Shown: positions 46,781 to 55,780 of the stretch, in pieces
How positions within the stretch are numbered: position 1 is the stretch's first letter
Layout of the letters: each line of letters begins with the position of its first letter
DNA from: Bordetella parapertussis
Lineage (GTDB): Bacteria; Pseudomonadota; Gammaproteobacteria; Burkholderiales; Burkholderiaceae_A
Reading direction: 5' to 3'
DNA length: 64,000 nucleotides
Assembly: GCA_945877235.1 (NCBI GenBank)
Contig: CAMCRF010000001.1
Coordinates: 372,001 to 436,000 of the forward strand
The notes under the pieces: generated by a model
Databases searched by the model: none
The model's input: only the letters and a program-made list of their open reading frames with translations
What the model was told of the DNA's origin: nothing
Made by a program: the position numbers and the translations under genes

Positions 46781-47686
46781 ATGACGATTCTAAGCATGAC
46801 GGGCTTCGGCTCCGCCGCAGGAGAAACTCCGCTGGGCATGGCTACCGTTGACGTGAGAACCGTCAACAGCCGATTCTTCGAGTTCGCTGCGCGCATCCCT
46901 GACGACCTGCGCGGCTCCATCGAGATGCACCTCAGGGACTTGGCCCAGCGCAGCATCAGCCGCGGCAAGATCGACCTGCGCATTTCCATTGCACGGGCAG
47001 ACCAGCAAGGCCAGCTCCACTCCGTGGACCTCGAGCGTGTCGCGGAAATTGCACACGTCCTCAAGCGCATTCAAGCGCTACCCGATGGCAATGCACTTGT
47101 GCAACCCATGTCCCTTTCGGACCTGCTGCGCTGGCCTGGGGTGATGGCGCAGAGCCAGGCAGACCCCGCCCACGTTGAGCAGGCCATCCGTGCGATTGCG
47201 AGCCGAGCATTTGAGACGCTGCAGGCCTCGCGTGCGCGCGAGGGCGAGCGTTTGACGACACTCATCCAGGAGCGCCTGCATACGATGACCTCGCTTGCCA
47301 GCCGGGCTGAGGCACTCATGCCCGAGGCCATGAACGCGCTACGCGAGAAGCTCAGTCAGAAGCTGCACGAGGCCTTTGATGGCGTCAGCGGCCCAGATCT
47401 GCAGGAGGCCCTTGCCGAGCGCATCCGAGCCGAGGCGCATTCAGCCTCGATTCGAAGCGATATCGCCGAGGAAATTGACCGACTCAGAGCCCACATGCAA
47501 GAGGTTGAGCGCACACTGCAGTCTCAACAACCAGTCGGAAAACGCCTCGATTTTCTTGCGCAGGAACTCAACCGAGAGGCCAACACCCTCGGCTCCAAGG
47601 CAGCCAGTCTGGCGCTGAGTCAGACCGCGATGGACCTGAAAGTCTGCATTGAACAGATCCGCGAGCAGGTTCAGAACTTGCAATAA
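46781..47686 (+). CDS. yicC: YicC-family endoribonuclease
   Basis: A 301-residue protein with the family N-terminus SMTGFGSA and VRTVNSRFFEFAARIPDDLR. A long helical middle follows, and the C-terminal DUF1732-like end contains GKRLDFLAQELNREANTLGSKA. YicC proteins are metal-dependent endoribonucleases acting on small RNAs and possibly mRNAs. The ATG at 46781 gives the standard start. It is divergent from rph and three bases from gmk. Confidence 0.94.
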   Translation: MTILSMTGFGSAAGETPLGMATVDVRTVNSRFFEFAARIPDDLRGSIEMHLRDLAQRSISRGKIDLRISIARADQQGQLHSVDLERVAEIAHVLKRIQALPDGNALVQPMSLSDLLRWPGVMAQSQADPAHVEQAIRAIASRAFETLQASRAREGERLTTLIQERLHTMTSLASRAEALMPEAMNALREKLSQKLHEAFDGVSGPDLQEALAERIRAEAHSASIRSDIAEEIDRLRAHMQEVERTLQSQQPVGKRLDFLAQELNREANTLGSKAASLALSQTAMDLKVCIEQIREQVQNLQ

Positions 47687-47689
47687 CCC

Positions 47690-48271
47690 ATGATGACCAT
47701 GGCCCAACGCGGAAAGCTCTTCATCATCTCTGCGCCTTCCGGTGCAGGCAAAACGAGCCTTGTGAAAGCGCTCCTTGCCGATCCGAGCTGCCCTATCCGA
47801 TTGAGTATTTCCACCACGACGCGCCCCCCGCGGCCCGGCGAGGTCCACGGTCGCGAGTATTACTTCACCAGCAGAGAAGCGTTCACCGCACGTGCGCAGG
47901 CGGGTGAGTTTCTGGAGTGGGCGCAGGTGCATGGCAATTTGTATGGCACTGCAAGAGCCACCATTGCAGAGGGCCTTGCACGGGGTGAACAGATACTCCT
48001 TGAGATCGACTGGCAGGGTGCAGCGCAGGTGCGGACCCAGTTTCCGACTCAGGTGAGCAGCATTTTTATTCTGCCCCCCTCACTGGAAGAGCTTCAGCGC
48101 AGGCTTGAGGCCCGAGGCCAAGACACCCAAGAGGTCATTGAGTCCCGCGTAAGGGCCGCCCAGTCCGAAATGGAGCACGCGGGCGAGTTCGATCATGTTA
48201 TTATGAATCAAGACTTTAGCGTTGCTTTGAAGGCGCTCAAGGCGCTCGTTCAGACCCACGCAACCCCCTGA
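47690..48271 (+). CDS. gmk: Guanylate kinase
   Basis: A 193-residue GMP kinase with the P-loop SAPSGAGKTSLVKALL, the GMP-binding STTTRPPRPGEVHGREYYF, EWAQVHGNLYGT, and the lid region RLEARGQDTQEVIESRV. It makes GDP from GMP and ATP. Starts at 47690, 47693 or 47699 are all possible (ATGATGACCATG); the last gives the most common N-terminus. It is followed by rpoZ and spoT in the conserved order. Confidence 0.96.
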   Translation: MMTMAQRGKLFIISAPSGAGKTSLVKALLADPSCPIRLSISTTTRPPRPGEVHGREYYFTSREAFTARAQAGEFLEWAQVHGNLYGTARATIAEGLARGEQILLEIDWQGAAQVRTQFPTQVSSIFILPPSLEELQRRLEARGQDTQEVIESRVRAAQSEMEHAGEFDHVIMNQDFSVALKALKALVQTHATP

Positions 48272-48286
48272 TTAAAGGACCCTTTC

Positions 48287-48490
48287 ATGGCTCGTATTAC
48301 TGTAGAAGATTGCCTCTCGCAGATCCCAAACCGCTTTGAACTCGTACTCTCTGCGGCGTATCGCGCACGCCAACTTGCTCAGGGGGCAACACCTAAGCTC
48401 GAGTCCAAAGACAAGCCCACCGTCACCGCGCTGCGTGAGGTTGCTGCTGGACTGGTCGGGCGGGAAATGCTGCGCAAGGTGCCTATCTAA
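48287..48490 (+). CDS. rpoZ: RNA polymerase omega subunit
   Basis: A 67-residue protein with the omega signature [20 protein letters not shown], then [12 protein letters not shown] and a conserved [16 protein letters not shown]. Omega helps assemble RNA polymerase and forms part of a ppGpp site. AAAGGA lies before the ATG. Its position between gmk and spoT is classical. Confidence 0.97.
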   Translation: MARITVEDCLSQIPNRFELVLSAAYRARQLAQGATPKLESKDKPTVTALREVAAGLVGREMLRKVPI

Positions 48491-48495
48491 GCACT

Positions 48496-50676
48496 TTGCC
48501 CAAGTCGATCGAGGCGCTCCTCAGCGCAACCCCATACCTCGACTCTCATGACCGGGCCTTGCTGTGCGAGGCCTATGCATTTGGGGAGCACGCACACACG
48601 GGGCAGTTTCGCCAGAGTGGCGAGCCTTACATCACCCACCCCCTCGCAGTTGCTGGCGTCTGCGCTCACTGGCAACTCGACATTGATGCGCTGCGCGCGG
48701 CCCTGCTGCACGACACCGTAGAGGACTGCGGCGTAACGCATGAGGCCATTGCCGAAGCCTTCGGCCCAACGGTCTCAGCGCTGGTCAGGGGGCTTACCAA
48801 GCTCGATCAGCTTGAGTTTCAGTCCCGAGAAGAAGCCCAAGCCGAAAACTTTCGCAAGATGTTCATGGCCATGGCCGATGACGTGCGCGTCATCCTCATC
48901 AAGCTTGCAGATCGGCTTCATAACATGCGCACCCTTGCAGGGGTGAGCCGCGCAAAGCGAGCCCGCGTGGCGCACGAGACCCTCGAAATCTACGCACCCA
49001 TTGCCCATCGACTCGGTCTCAATGAGGCCTATCGAGAGTTCGAGGACCTCTGTTTTGCGGGGCTCTACCCCGTGCGGCATCGCGTGCTGCAAGAGGCCTT
49101 ACTGACGGCCCGGGGCAATCGCAAGGAGGTGGTGCATCGGCTCACCTCCCAGATCATCGAGCACCTGCCCAAATTTGGCTTACAGGCCGAGGTCAGTGGG
49201 CGTGAGAAGAGCCTCTTCTCCATCTACCAGAAGATGCGAGAGAAGCACCTCTCCTTTGCAGAGGTGCTGGACATCTATGGATTTCGCGTTACGGTCGACA
49301 CCATCCCTGAGTGCTACCTCGCGCTGGGCGCGCTGCATGCGCTCTTCAAACCATCTCCCGGCAGATTCAAGGACTACATCGCTCTGCCCAAGTCGAATGG
49401 TTATCAGTCGCTTCACACCGTCGTCATTGGCCCGTACGGTACGCCCTTGGAATTCCAAATCCGGACCCAAGGCATGCACCAGGTCGCAGAGGCGGGTGTG
49501 GCGGCCCATTGGCTCTATAAGGAGCAAGCCCAAGAGGTAAGCCCCCTGCAGCAAAAGGCCCACGAGTGGATGCAGTCGCTACTGGCCGTTCAGACTGCGG
49601 AACCGCGCGAATTTCTCGATCACCTCAAGATCGATCTCTTCCCCGACGTGGTCTACGTGTTCACGCCCAAGGGGTCCATCAAAGAACTCCCCAGAGGATC
49701 CACACCCGTCGATTTTGCCTACACGGTGCATACCGATGTGGGTAACCGGTGCATTGGTGCACTGATCAACGGTCAGTCCAAACCACTCGATGTCGAGCTG
49801 CGCAATGGCGACGTGGTGAAGATTGAAACGCGAGCAGACTCCATTCCGCATCCCGGCTGGCTGGGCTTCGTAAAGACCGCGAAGGCAAGGGCAGAGATTC
49901 GGCACGTCCTAAAAACCACCACGCAGGAGCGCGCCATCAGCTTTGGGCGGCGCCTGCTCGAGCACGCAGTCAAGGCGCTTGGCGCTAAGGGGCTCGACGA
50001 CCCAATGCTGCAATGGGATATGGTCTGGCATGAAATGCCCGCCAATGATCGCGAGAGCTTGTATGCCTCTATTGGACTGGGACATAGCCTCGCCCACGTG
50101 GTCGCTCGACGCCTCATCTCCAACAGCAGTGAGGCTCCTGCTGCCCGACGAGATCGCAAGCTCAGCCCGTTTGCGCAACGCGCTCTCAAGCTATCGGCTG
50201 AACACCTCACGCACGAAGAGACTGGCATCACCCTCAATGGCTCCGAGGGAACGGCTGTTCAATACGCACATTGTTGTTACCCCATTGCGGGCGACAATGC
50301 CTGCGGCCATATGCGCGGCGGCACGGGCCTTATGGTGCATCGGGCCAGCTGCCCAAGCGCGAAGCGCCAACGCGCAAAAGAGCCCCAGCGCTGGGCCGAT
50401 ATTCTCTGGGGCGAGCCCATGCACCGAACGTTTGAGACGCACCTGGTCGTCGATGTAACCGACTCCCCGGGTGTCCTCGCGCTGGTCGCTGCCGCTATTT
50501 CTACAGCCCACGGCAACATCCTAGACCTGCGCATTGAGCGCCAAGGCACGGGCTTTCCGTCAATGCACATTGCAATTGAGGTCAAAGACCGTCAACACCT
50601 GGCAGAGGTCTTGCGTAAGATCAGAAAGACCAGCTCGGTGACAAAGGCAAGCCGCGCGAGCCGTGTCGGGGGCTAA
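48496..50676 (+). CDS. spoT: SpoT-type bifunctional (p)ppGpp synthetase/hydrolase
   Basis: A 726-residue RelA/SpoT protein. The HD hydrolase domain is intact, with the HDxxED motif in ALLHDTVEDCGV (about residues 71-77) and RLHNMRTLAG further on. The synthetase domain has VLDIYGFRVTVD and YQSLHTVVIGPYG. The TGS domain follows (VYVFTPKGSIKELP), with a C-terminal ACT domain (VVDVTDSPGVLALVAAAIS). The start is probably a TTG at 48496, six bases after rpoZ, with no strong ribosome binding site, so coupled translation is likely. It ends convergently over pmbA. Confidence 0.95.
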   Translation: MPKSIEALLSATPYLDSHDRALLCEAYAFGEHAHTGQFRQSGEPYITHPLAVAGVCAHWQLDIDALRAALLHDTVEDCGVTHEAIAEAFGPTVSALVRGLTKLDQLEFQSREEAQAENFRKMFMAMADDVRVILIKLADRLHNMRTLAGVSRAKRARVAHETLEIYAPIAHRLGLNEAYREFEDLCFAGLYPVRHRVLQEALLTARGNRKEVVHRLTSQIIEHLPKFGLQAEVSGREKSLFSIYQKMREKHLSFAEVLDIYGFRVTVDTIPECYLALGALHALFKPSPGRFKDYIALPKSNGYQSLHTVVIGPYGTPLEFQIRTQGMHQVAEAGVAAHWLYKEQAQEVSPLQQKAHEWMQSLLAVQTAEPREFLDHLKIDLFPDVVYVFTPKGSIKELPRGSTPVDFAYTVHTDVGNRCIGALINGQSKPLDVELRNGDVVKIETRADSIPHPGWLGFVKTAKARAEIRHVLKTTTQERAISFGRRLLEHAVKALGAKGLDDPMLQWDMVWHEMPANDRESLYASIGLGHSLAHVVARRLISNSSEAPAARRDRKLSPFAQRALKLSAEHLTHEETGITLNGSEGTAVQYAHCCYPIAGDNACGHMRGGTGLMVHRASCPSAKRQRAKEPQRWADILWGEPMHRTFETHLVVDVTDSPGVLALVAAAISTAHGNILDLRIERQGTGFPSMHIAIEVKDRQHLAEVLRKIRKTSSVTKASRASRVGG

Positions 50677-52034
50677 GCGCCGGCGATCGTCATCGAGTCG
50701 ATCAATATCGAGCCGCACGTCTTGTTACCCCGCACGACCTCGTCGGATCCCACAGCCACAATGCCCTTGAACATTGCTTTCAGATTCCCAGCAATGGTGA
50801 CTTCTTCAACGGCATGTTGAATCTGCCCGCCTTCAACCCAATACCCAAAGACACCGCGAGAATAGTCTCCCGTCAGGCCATTCACACCTTGACCCATCAC
50901 CTCTGTCACCAACAAGCCGCGCCCCATCCGCTGGATCAAGGCCTCTAGACCGTCAGACGGCTTGGTCTTGCGACTCGAGAAGCGCAGATTATGTGAGCCC
51001 CCTGCATTCCCAGTGGTTCGCATGCCGAGCTTGCGAGCAGAGTAGGTCGAAAGAAAGTAACCAGACACGCGCCCCGCATCAATGACGCGGCGGGCCCGAA
51101 CCTGAACCCCTTCATCGTCGAATGGGCTGCTGCCAGCACCCAGAGGAATGAATGGGTCTTCATCGAGCATGATCGACGCTGGAAAAATCTGTTCACCCAT
51201 GGAGTCCAATAAAAAACTAGCTCGGCGATAAAGGGCGGATCCGCTCAAGGCCTGCACAAGCGCACCCACCAGACCGATGGCCAGAGGCGCCTCAAAAATC
51301 ACGGGACAACTCATGGTCGGAATGCGACGCGCGCCCAGTCGAGAGAGCGCCCGATGCGCTGCGTATGCGCCAATCTGTCGCGGGTCCCCCAGTGCGCCTG
51401 GGTCTCGACTGGTGCTGTACCAGTCGTCTCGCTGCATGGCCTCGCCCTGCTGGGCGATGGGCGCCACACTCAGCCAATGTCGGCTGGACGGAAACCCACC
51501 CATAAAACCACGGGTATTGGCCATGACGAACTGACCGTGGTTCGCTGAAACAGAGGCGCCATCGCTGTTTCGGATGAGCGGGCTCACTGCACGAGCTGCG
51601 GACTCACATTCGAGTGCAAGCTGAGCAGCGGCATCGGCCTCGATGGTCCAAGGCCGAAAGAGGTCCATGGTGCGGGGCTGAGTTTCAATATCCTGTGCGT
51701 CGGGCAAGCCAGAGAATGGATCTTCGGCCGTGAACGCTGCAAGGTCTGCTGCCCGGCGTACTGTCTCGAGCAGGGCGTCCTCTCGAAGGTCTGCGCTGGT
51801 GGCGTGGCCCTTTTTATGGCCCTTGTAGACCGTAATGGAGGCCGCCCGATCTCGGGTCCGCTCAATGGTCTCAAGCTGGCCCAGACGCGCTGTAACCGAC
51901 AGGCCACTGTGCTCTGAGACCTCGACTGCCGCATCGGTCGCACCCTGCTCACGCGCCATTTGCAGCAAGGTTTGGGCTGCCGCTTCCAGCTGAGCGGGCT
52001 CATAAAAAAAGGAGGATTTCGATTGGGAGCTCAT
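50673..52034 (-). CDS. pmbA: PmbA/TldE, metalloprotease subunit
   Basis: A 453-residue TldE/PmbA-family protein, partner of the TldD protease that matures small peptides and degrades unfolded polypeptides. Recognisable segments: VEVSEHSGLSVTARLG, VYKGHKKGHATSADL, PVIFEAPLAIGLVGAL, LDEDPFIPLGAGSSPFDDEG and NGLTGDYSRGVFGYWVEGG near the end. Its ATG (52034) overlaps the opposite-strand mogA ATG by two bases. The end overlaps spoT by four bases. Confidence 0.93.
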   Translation of the reverse strand: MSSQSKSSFFYEPAQLEAAAQTLLQMAREQGATDAAVEVSEHSGLSVTARLGQLETIERTRDRAASITVYKGHKKGHATSADLREDALLETVRRAADLAAFTAEDPFSGLPDAQDIETQPRTMDLFRPWTIEADAAAQLALECESAARAVSPLIRNSDGASVSANHGQFVMANTRGFMGGFPSSRHWLSVAPIAQQGEAMQRDDWYSTSRDPGALGDPRQIGAYAAHRALSRLGARRIPTMSCPVIFEAPLAIGLVGALVQALSGSALYRRASFLLDSMGEQIFPASIMLDEDPFIPLGAGSSPFDDEGVQVRARRVIDAGRVSGYFLSTYSARKLGMRTTGNAGGSHNLRFSSRKTKPSDGLEALIQRMGRGLLVTEVMGQGVNGLTGDYSRGVFGYWVEGGQIQHAVEEVTIAGNLKAMFKGIVAVGSDEVVRGNKTCGSILIDSMTIAGA

Positions 52035-52644
52035 GCGTCAGAATATTGCCATGAACCACACCGACAATCCCACAGACCGCGCGAGTACCCGCATCGGACT
52101 CGTTTCCATCAGCGATCGTGCCAGCGCGGGGGTCTACCCCGATGAAGGCCTCCCCTCGCTCAAGCAGTGGCTCACGCGCGCCATTACGAGTCCCTGGATT
52201 TGCACCGAGCGTTTGATTCCCGACGAGCAAGACCAGGTCTCTGACACATTGCGCAGCCTGGTTGACCAAGAGGGTTGCGATCTTGTCCTGACGACAGGCG
52301 GCACAGGCCCCTCTCCGCGGGACGTAACACCCGAGGCCACTCTTGCCGTGGCGGACAAGACGCTCCCTGGTTTTGGCGAGCAGATGCGACAGATCTCGCT
52401 TCAGTTTGTCCCAACCGCCATTTTGTCGCGGCAGGTCGCTGTGATTCGAGGCCGCTCGCTCATCATCAATCTGCCCGGACGACCACGTGCCATTCAGGAG
52501 ACGCTTGAGGGGCTTCGCGATGCCGAGGGCAAAATCCAAGTGCCCGGTATTTTTGCGGCGGTTCCTTACGGCCTCGAGTTGATTGGCGGGCCGAGCATCT
52601 TCACAGACCCCGCCGTGTGTAAGGCCTTCCGTCCCAAAAAATAA
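52033..52644 (+). CDS. mog: MogA/MoaB-type molybdopterin adenylyltransferase
   Basis: A 203-residue MoCF-domain protein with the opening IGLVSISDRASAGVYPDEGLP, the loop LVLTTGGTGPSPRDVTPEAT (substrate-binding GGTG), and IINLPGRPRAIQETLEGL. It activates molybdopterin for metal insertion. Starts at 52033 and 52051 are both possible; the second would leave a 16-base gap from pmbA. The last 79 bases overlap the convergent aminotransferase gene. Confidence 0.93.
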   Translation: MRQNIAMNHTDNPTDRASTRIGLVSISDRASAGVYPDEGLPSLKQWLTRAITSPWICTERLIPDEQDQVSDTLRSLVDQEGCDLVLTTGGTGPSPRDVTPEATLAVADKTLPGFGEQMRQISLQFVPTAILSRQVAVIRGRSLIINLPGRPRAIQETLEGLRDAEGKIQVPGIFAAVPYGLELIGGPSIFTDPAVCKAFRPKK

Positions 52645-53813
52645 GCCTCAAGACGGTTAACGCCCTCACGCAGGACGGGAATGGGCTTGGGAAATGACAC
52701 CCGAACCATCTGCTCGGGAGCCTGGGTCGTGAAGTCTCGACCAGGCGCCATGAGTACGCCCAGTTCATCGCAGACCGTCTCGCAAAAACGTGCACTGTCC
52801 TGGCCATGGGCCGACATGTCGCAATAGACATAGAAGGCCCCCTGAGGCGTAGCGGGCACGCGAAGCCCAATGGACTCAAGCGCCGGAACCAGATACGCCG
52901 CATGCGCCGCATACGCGTCTCGGTAGCCATCGACGATTTGACGTGTCTGAGGCGTGAATGCGGCCAATGCAGCCTTTTGTGAGAGAACCGGCGGCGAGAT
53001 GAACAGGTTTTGCGACAAACGTTCGAGTGCAGGAATCAGCGTTGAAGGCGCCACAACCCAACCCAGGCGCCAGCCGGTCATGGCGTAGGTCTTGGAAAAA
53101 CTATTAATGGAGATCAGACAGTCATGCGGTCCATGCGAGAGATGCAGCAGCGACCGAGCCGGCGCGCCAAACACCAGGCGCAGGTAGATCTCATCGGCGA
53201 GCAGCCAGCCACCCAGCCCGCGCACGGCCTCGAGCACGGAGGCGGCCTGGGGCTCGGGGATGAGCGTGCCTGTTGGATTCGCAGGTGAGGCCAAGAGCAG
53301 CGCCTTCGTCTTGGGCCCCCATGCGGCTCTTACCTGCTCTGCCGTGGGCTGAAAGCCATGTACCGCGTCCAGTTGAATGAGCCTCGGGACGCCACCGAGT
53401 GCCTCCACGAAAGCTCGATTACAGGGGTATCCGGGGTCGGGAATGAGCACCTCATCACCAGGATCGATGACCGCAGCCAAAGCCAACAACAGCCCCGCAG
53501 ACGCCCCGGCAGTGACCACGACCTGTTCAGGCGAAACCGAGACTTGATCCCGCTCCAGATAGTCGCTGGCAATGCAAGACCGCAGCTCTGGCATGCCCAA
53601 AGCCGAGGTGTAGTGAATCCTATTTTCAAGGAGGGCCCGCTGAGCGGCCTCCACAATGGGGGCAGGCGTTGGGAAATCAGGCTCTCCAACAACAAGGTTT
53701 ACCAGGCTCCCGCGGCTCGGATCACGGCGGGCAGCCCGCGAGAGGATCTCCATGACATAGAAGGGCTGAATGTTGAGCGCGCGAAGCGAAAGGCTTGGGT
53801 TCATACCGATCAT
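52566..53813 (-). CDS. Class I/II PLP-dependent aminotransferase
   Basis: A fold-type I aminotransferase of 415 residues with NLVVGEPDFPTPAPI, GASAGLLLAL, the Asn motif ASPANPTGTLI, DEIYLRLVF and the Schiff-base Lys in SINSFSKTYAMTGWRLGW. It resembles the aspartate/aromatic aminotransferase AspC-like group; the amino-acid substrate is not evident. The C-terminus extends about 25 residues into the mogA-overlap region and looks unconserved (ends LGPPINSRP). The start overlaps the relA stop by two bases and has alternative Met4. Confidence 0.9.
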   Translation of the reverse strand: MIGMNPSLSLRALNIQPFYVMEILSRAARRDPSRGSLVNLVVGEPDFPTPAPIVEAAQRALLENRIHYTSALGMPELRSCIASDYLERDQVSVSPEQVVVTAGASAGLLLALAAVIDPGDEVLIPDPGYPCNRAFVEALGGVPRLIQLDAVHGFQPTAEQVRAAWGPKTKALLLASPANPTGTLIPEPQAASVLEAVRGLGGWLLADEIYLRLVFGAPARSLLHLSHGPHDCLISINSFSKTYAMTGWRLGWVVAPSTLIPALERLSQNLFISPPVLSQKAALAAFTPQTRQIVDGYRDAYAAHAAYLVPALESIGLRVPATPQGAFYVYCDMSAHGQDSARFCETVCDELGVLMAPGRDFTTQAPEQMVRVSFPKPIPVLREGVNRLEAYFLGRKALHTAGSVKMLGPPINSRP

Positions 53814-55780
53814 TCTCTCACTGCACTGCGAACACCTGAGAGGCCCCGAAGCAGGGCAAGCACGCGCTGAAGGGTTGTACGGTCAGCGAGCTGGACCTCG
53901 AGCCGAATGGAGAGCCCCGCCGATCGCCTCTGGCTCGCCAGCCGAAGGATGGGCACCTTCTCACGCACCAGACCGTCGGTGACCTCCTTGAGTAGGCTGT
54001 CGCTCGACTCTGCCTCAATGCGAATCGCTGCCTCATAACGGCCCTCAGAGGTGTTCGGATCTCCCCAACTGGTCTCAATCATGCGATCGGGGTTTGCCTC
54101 CATGAGTCGTTGTGCGGCGGGGCAGCCCACCCGATGAATAGAGACACCCTTGCCTCGGGTGACAAACCCCACAATCTCATCGGGCGGCAGAGGTCGGCAG
54201 CACTTAGCCATCGAGGTCAATAGCCGGTCCACCCCAAGCACCAAGACCCGGCTCTTGGCCGGCTCAAGCCCACGCCTGCTCCACCGCAACTCGGGCTCGG
54301 CTGTGTCCGCCACAACGGCAGGCTCTCGGGGCTCTTGCTTCTCGGTGCGCTCGGCTCCCTCTCCCTCCTGCGCATGGAACCACGCGCGGACCTTTGCACG
54401 CGCTCGGCTTGACACCAGGTAGCCAGACTCCGCGAGCATCCAATCCCGACTGGGACTGCCCTGCTTGTTTGTCAGCAGTTCAACGGTCTGACCCGTCTTG
54501 AGCGCAGTCTGAAGGGGGACGATCTGTCCATCGACCTTGGCCCCCTTGCAGCGATGACCAAGCTCGGTATGCAGTGCGTAGGCAAAATCAAGGGGTGTCG
54601 CGTTAACCGGGAGCTCGATGATCTTGGCTCGCGGCGTGAGCACATAGATGCGATCGCCGGAGAGTTTGACCTGACCAACGCTCTCCCCCCAGGCCAACAT
54701 CTGGCGAAGCCATTGAATCTGAGCGTCGTAGCCCCTCGCGGAGGGCTGTTGTTCACCCCCAGCCTCCTTGTATTTCCAGTGCGCGGCAACCCCGTACTCA
54801 GCCCGCAGATGCATTTCGTGGGTTCGAATCTGAATCTCAAAGGGGCGGCCATCGGGGTCGAGGACGACCGTGTGTAGAGACTGATAGCCATTGGGTTTAG
54901 GTCGACCAATGTAATCGTCGAACTCATCATCCATGGGCGTAAAGGCAGCATGGACAACGGCGAGTGCCTCATAGCAGTCCCGCGCTTCATCCACCAAGAT
55001 TCGAAAGGCTCGAAGGTCGCGCAGCGCATCGAAGGAGAGGCCCTTGTTACGCATCTTGTTGAAGATGCTGTAGAGGTGCTTTGGTCGACCGCTCACCTGT
55101 GCGGCAATGCCCGCCTCGCGCATCAGCTGCTCTAGAGCCGCCTGCGTGCGTGCAATGAAGGACTCACGCTCGGAGCGGCGCTCATCGAGCCAACCAGCAA
55201 TCTGCTTGTAGCGATCGGGGTCGCTCAGGCGAAACGCATGATCTTCGAGCGCCCACTTCAGCTGCCAGATGCCCAATCGGTTCGCCAGAGGCGCCTGCAC
55301 GCGCAGGGTCTCTTCTCCAAGCCGTTGACCAGCGTCGGAAGGTATGCCTTTCACCGCACGCTCAAGCCTTACGAGGTGCTGAGAGAGGCGGATCAGGACG
55401 ACCCGCAGATCCTCACTGAGCGCCAAAAGCATGCGTCGCAGCGCCTCAGCCTGATTCGCGTTCTCGATGGCATGCGTGACCGTGGAGAGCCTATCGAGAC
55501 CCTGCCATAGGGTGGCGTACTCCTCGCCCCAGAGCTTCTTGATGGCCTCGGGGTGGCCCAGTGCTCTGGGCGCTGCGGGATAGAGCAGGCAGGCCGTCTT
55601 GCTCGCCTCGTCAAGGCCCAACAGGGCAAGCCACTCTGCAGCTCGGGCTGCGTCCTCACGCTCCTGCGGACTAGCCCATGCCTCCGGGTGCTCCTCTAGC
55701 CAGCCCAGCGCCCGTGCATGCAGCGCAGACGTTGATGTGGTGTCAGGCTGACTTGGAGAGGTGCCGTTCAACAAGGTCAC
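53810..55780 (-). CDS. relA: RelA-type (p)ppGpp synthetase
   Basis: About 656 residues. The N-terminal HD region is degenerate: the HDxxED site is replaced by CLLYPAAPRALGHPE and the second motif by RLSQHLVRLERAV, so hydrolase activity should be absent. The synthetase domain is intact, with DLRAFRILVDEARDCYEAL and YQSLHTVVLDPDGRPFEIQ. TGS (IYVLTPRAKIIELPVN) and C-terminal regulatory domains follow. It should be activated by stalled ribosomes. The open frame runs further upstream, but its first part is antisense-like and lies in gmhA. A GTG at 55780 is the best start, with TTG codons at 55774 and 55771 as alternatives; any of these overlaps gmhA by about 30-40 bases. Confidence 0.93.
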   Translation of the reverse strand: MTLLNGTSPSQPDTTSTSALHARALGWLEEHPEAWASPQEREDAARAAEWLALLGLDEASKTACLLYPAAPRALGHPEAIKKLWGEEYATLWQGLDRLSTVTHAIENANQAEALRRMLLALSEDLRVVLIRLSQHLVRLERAVKGIPSDAGQRLGEETLRVQAPLANRLGIWQLKWALEDHAFRLSDPDRYKQIAGWLDERRSERESFIARTQAALEQLMREAGIAAQVSGRPKHLYSIFNKMRNKGLSFDALRDLRAFRILVDEARDCYEALAVVHAAFTPMDDEFDDYIGRPKPNGYQSLHTVVLDPDGRPFEIQIRTHEMHLRAEYGVAAHWKYKEAGGEQQPSARGYDAQIQWLRQMLAWGESVGQVKLSGDRIYVLTPRAKIIELPVNATPLDFAYALHTELGHRCKGAKVDGQIVPLQTALKTGQTVELLTNKQGSPSRDWMLAESGYLVSSRARAKVRAWFHAQEGEGAERTEKQEPREPAVVADTAEPELRWSRRGLEPAKSRVLVLGVDRLLTSMAKCCRPLPPDEIVGFVTRGKGVSIHRVGCPAAQRLMEANPDRMIETSWGDPNTSEGRYEAAIRIEAESSDSLLKEVTDGLVREKVPILRLASQRRSAGLSIRLEVQLADRTTLQRVLALLRGLSGVRSAVRE

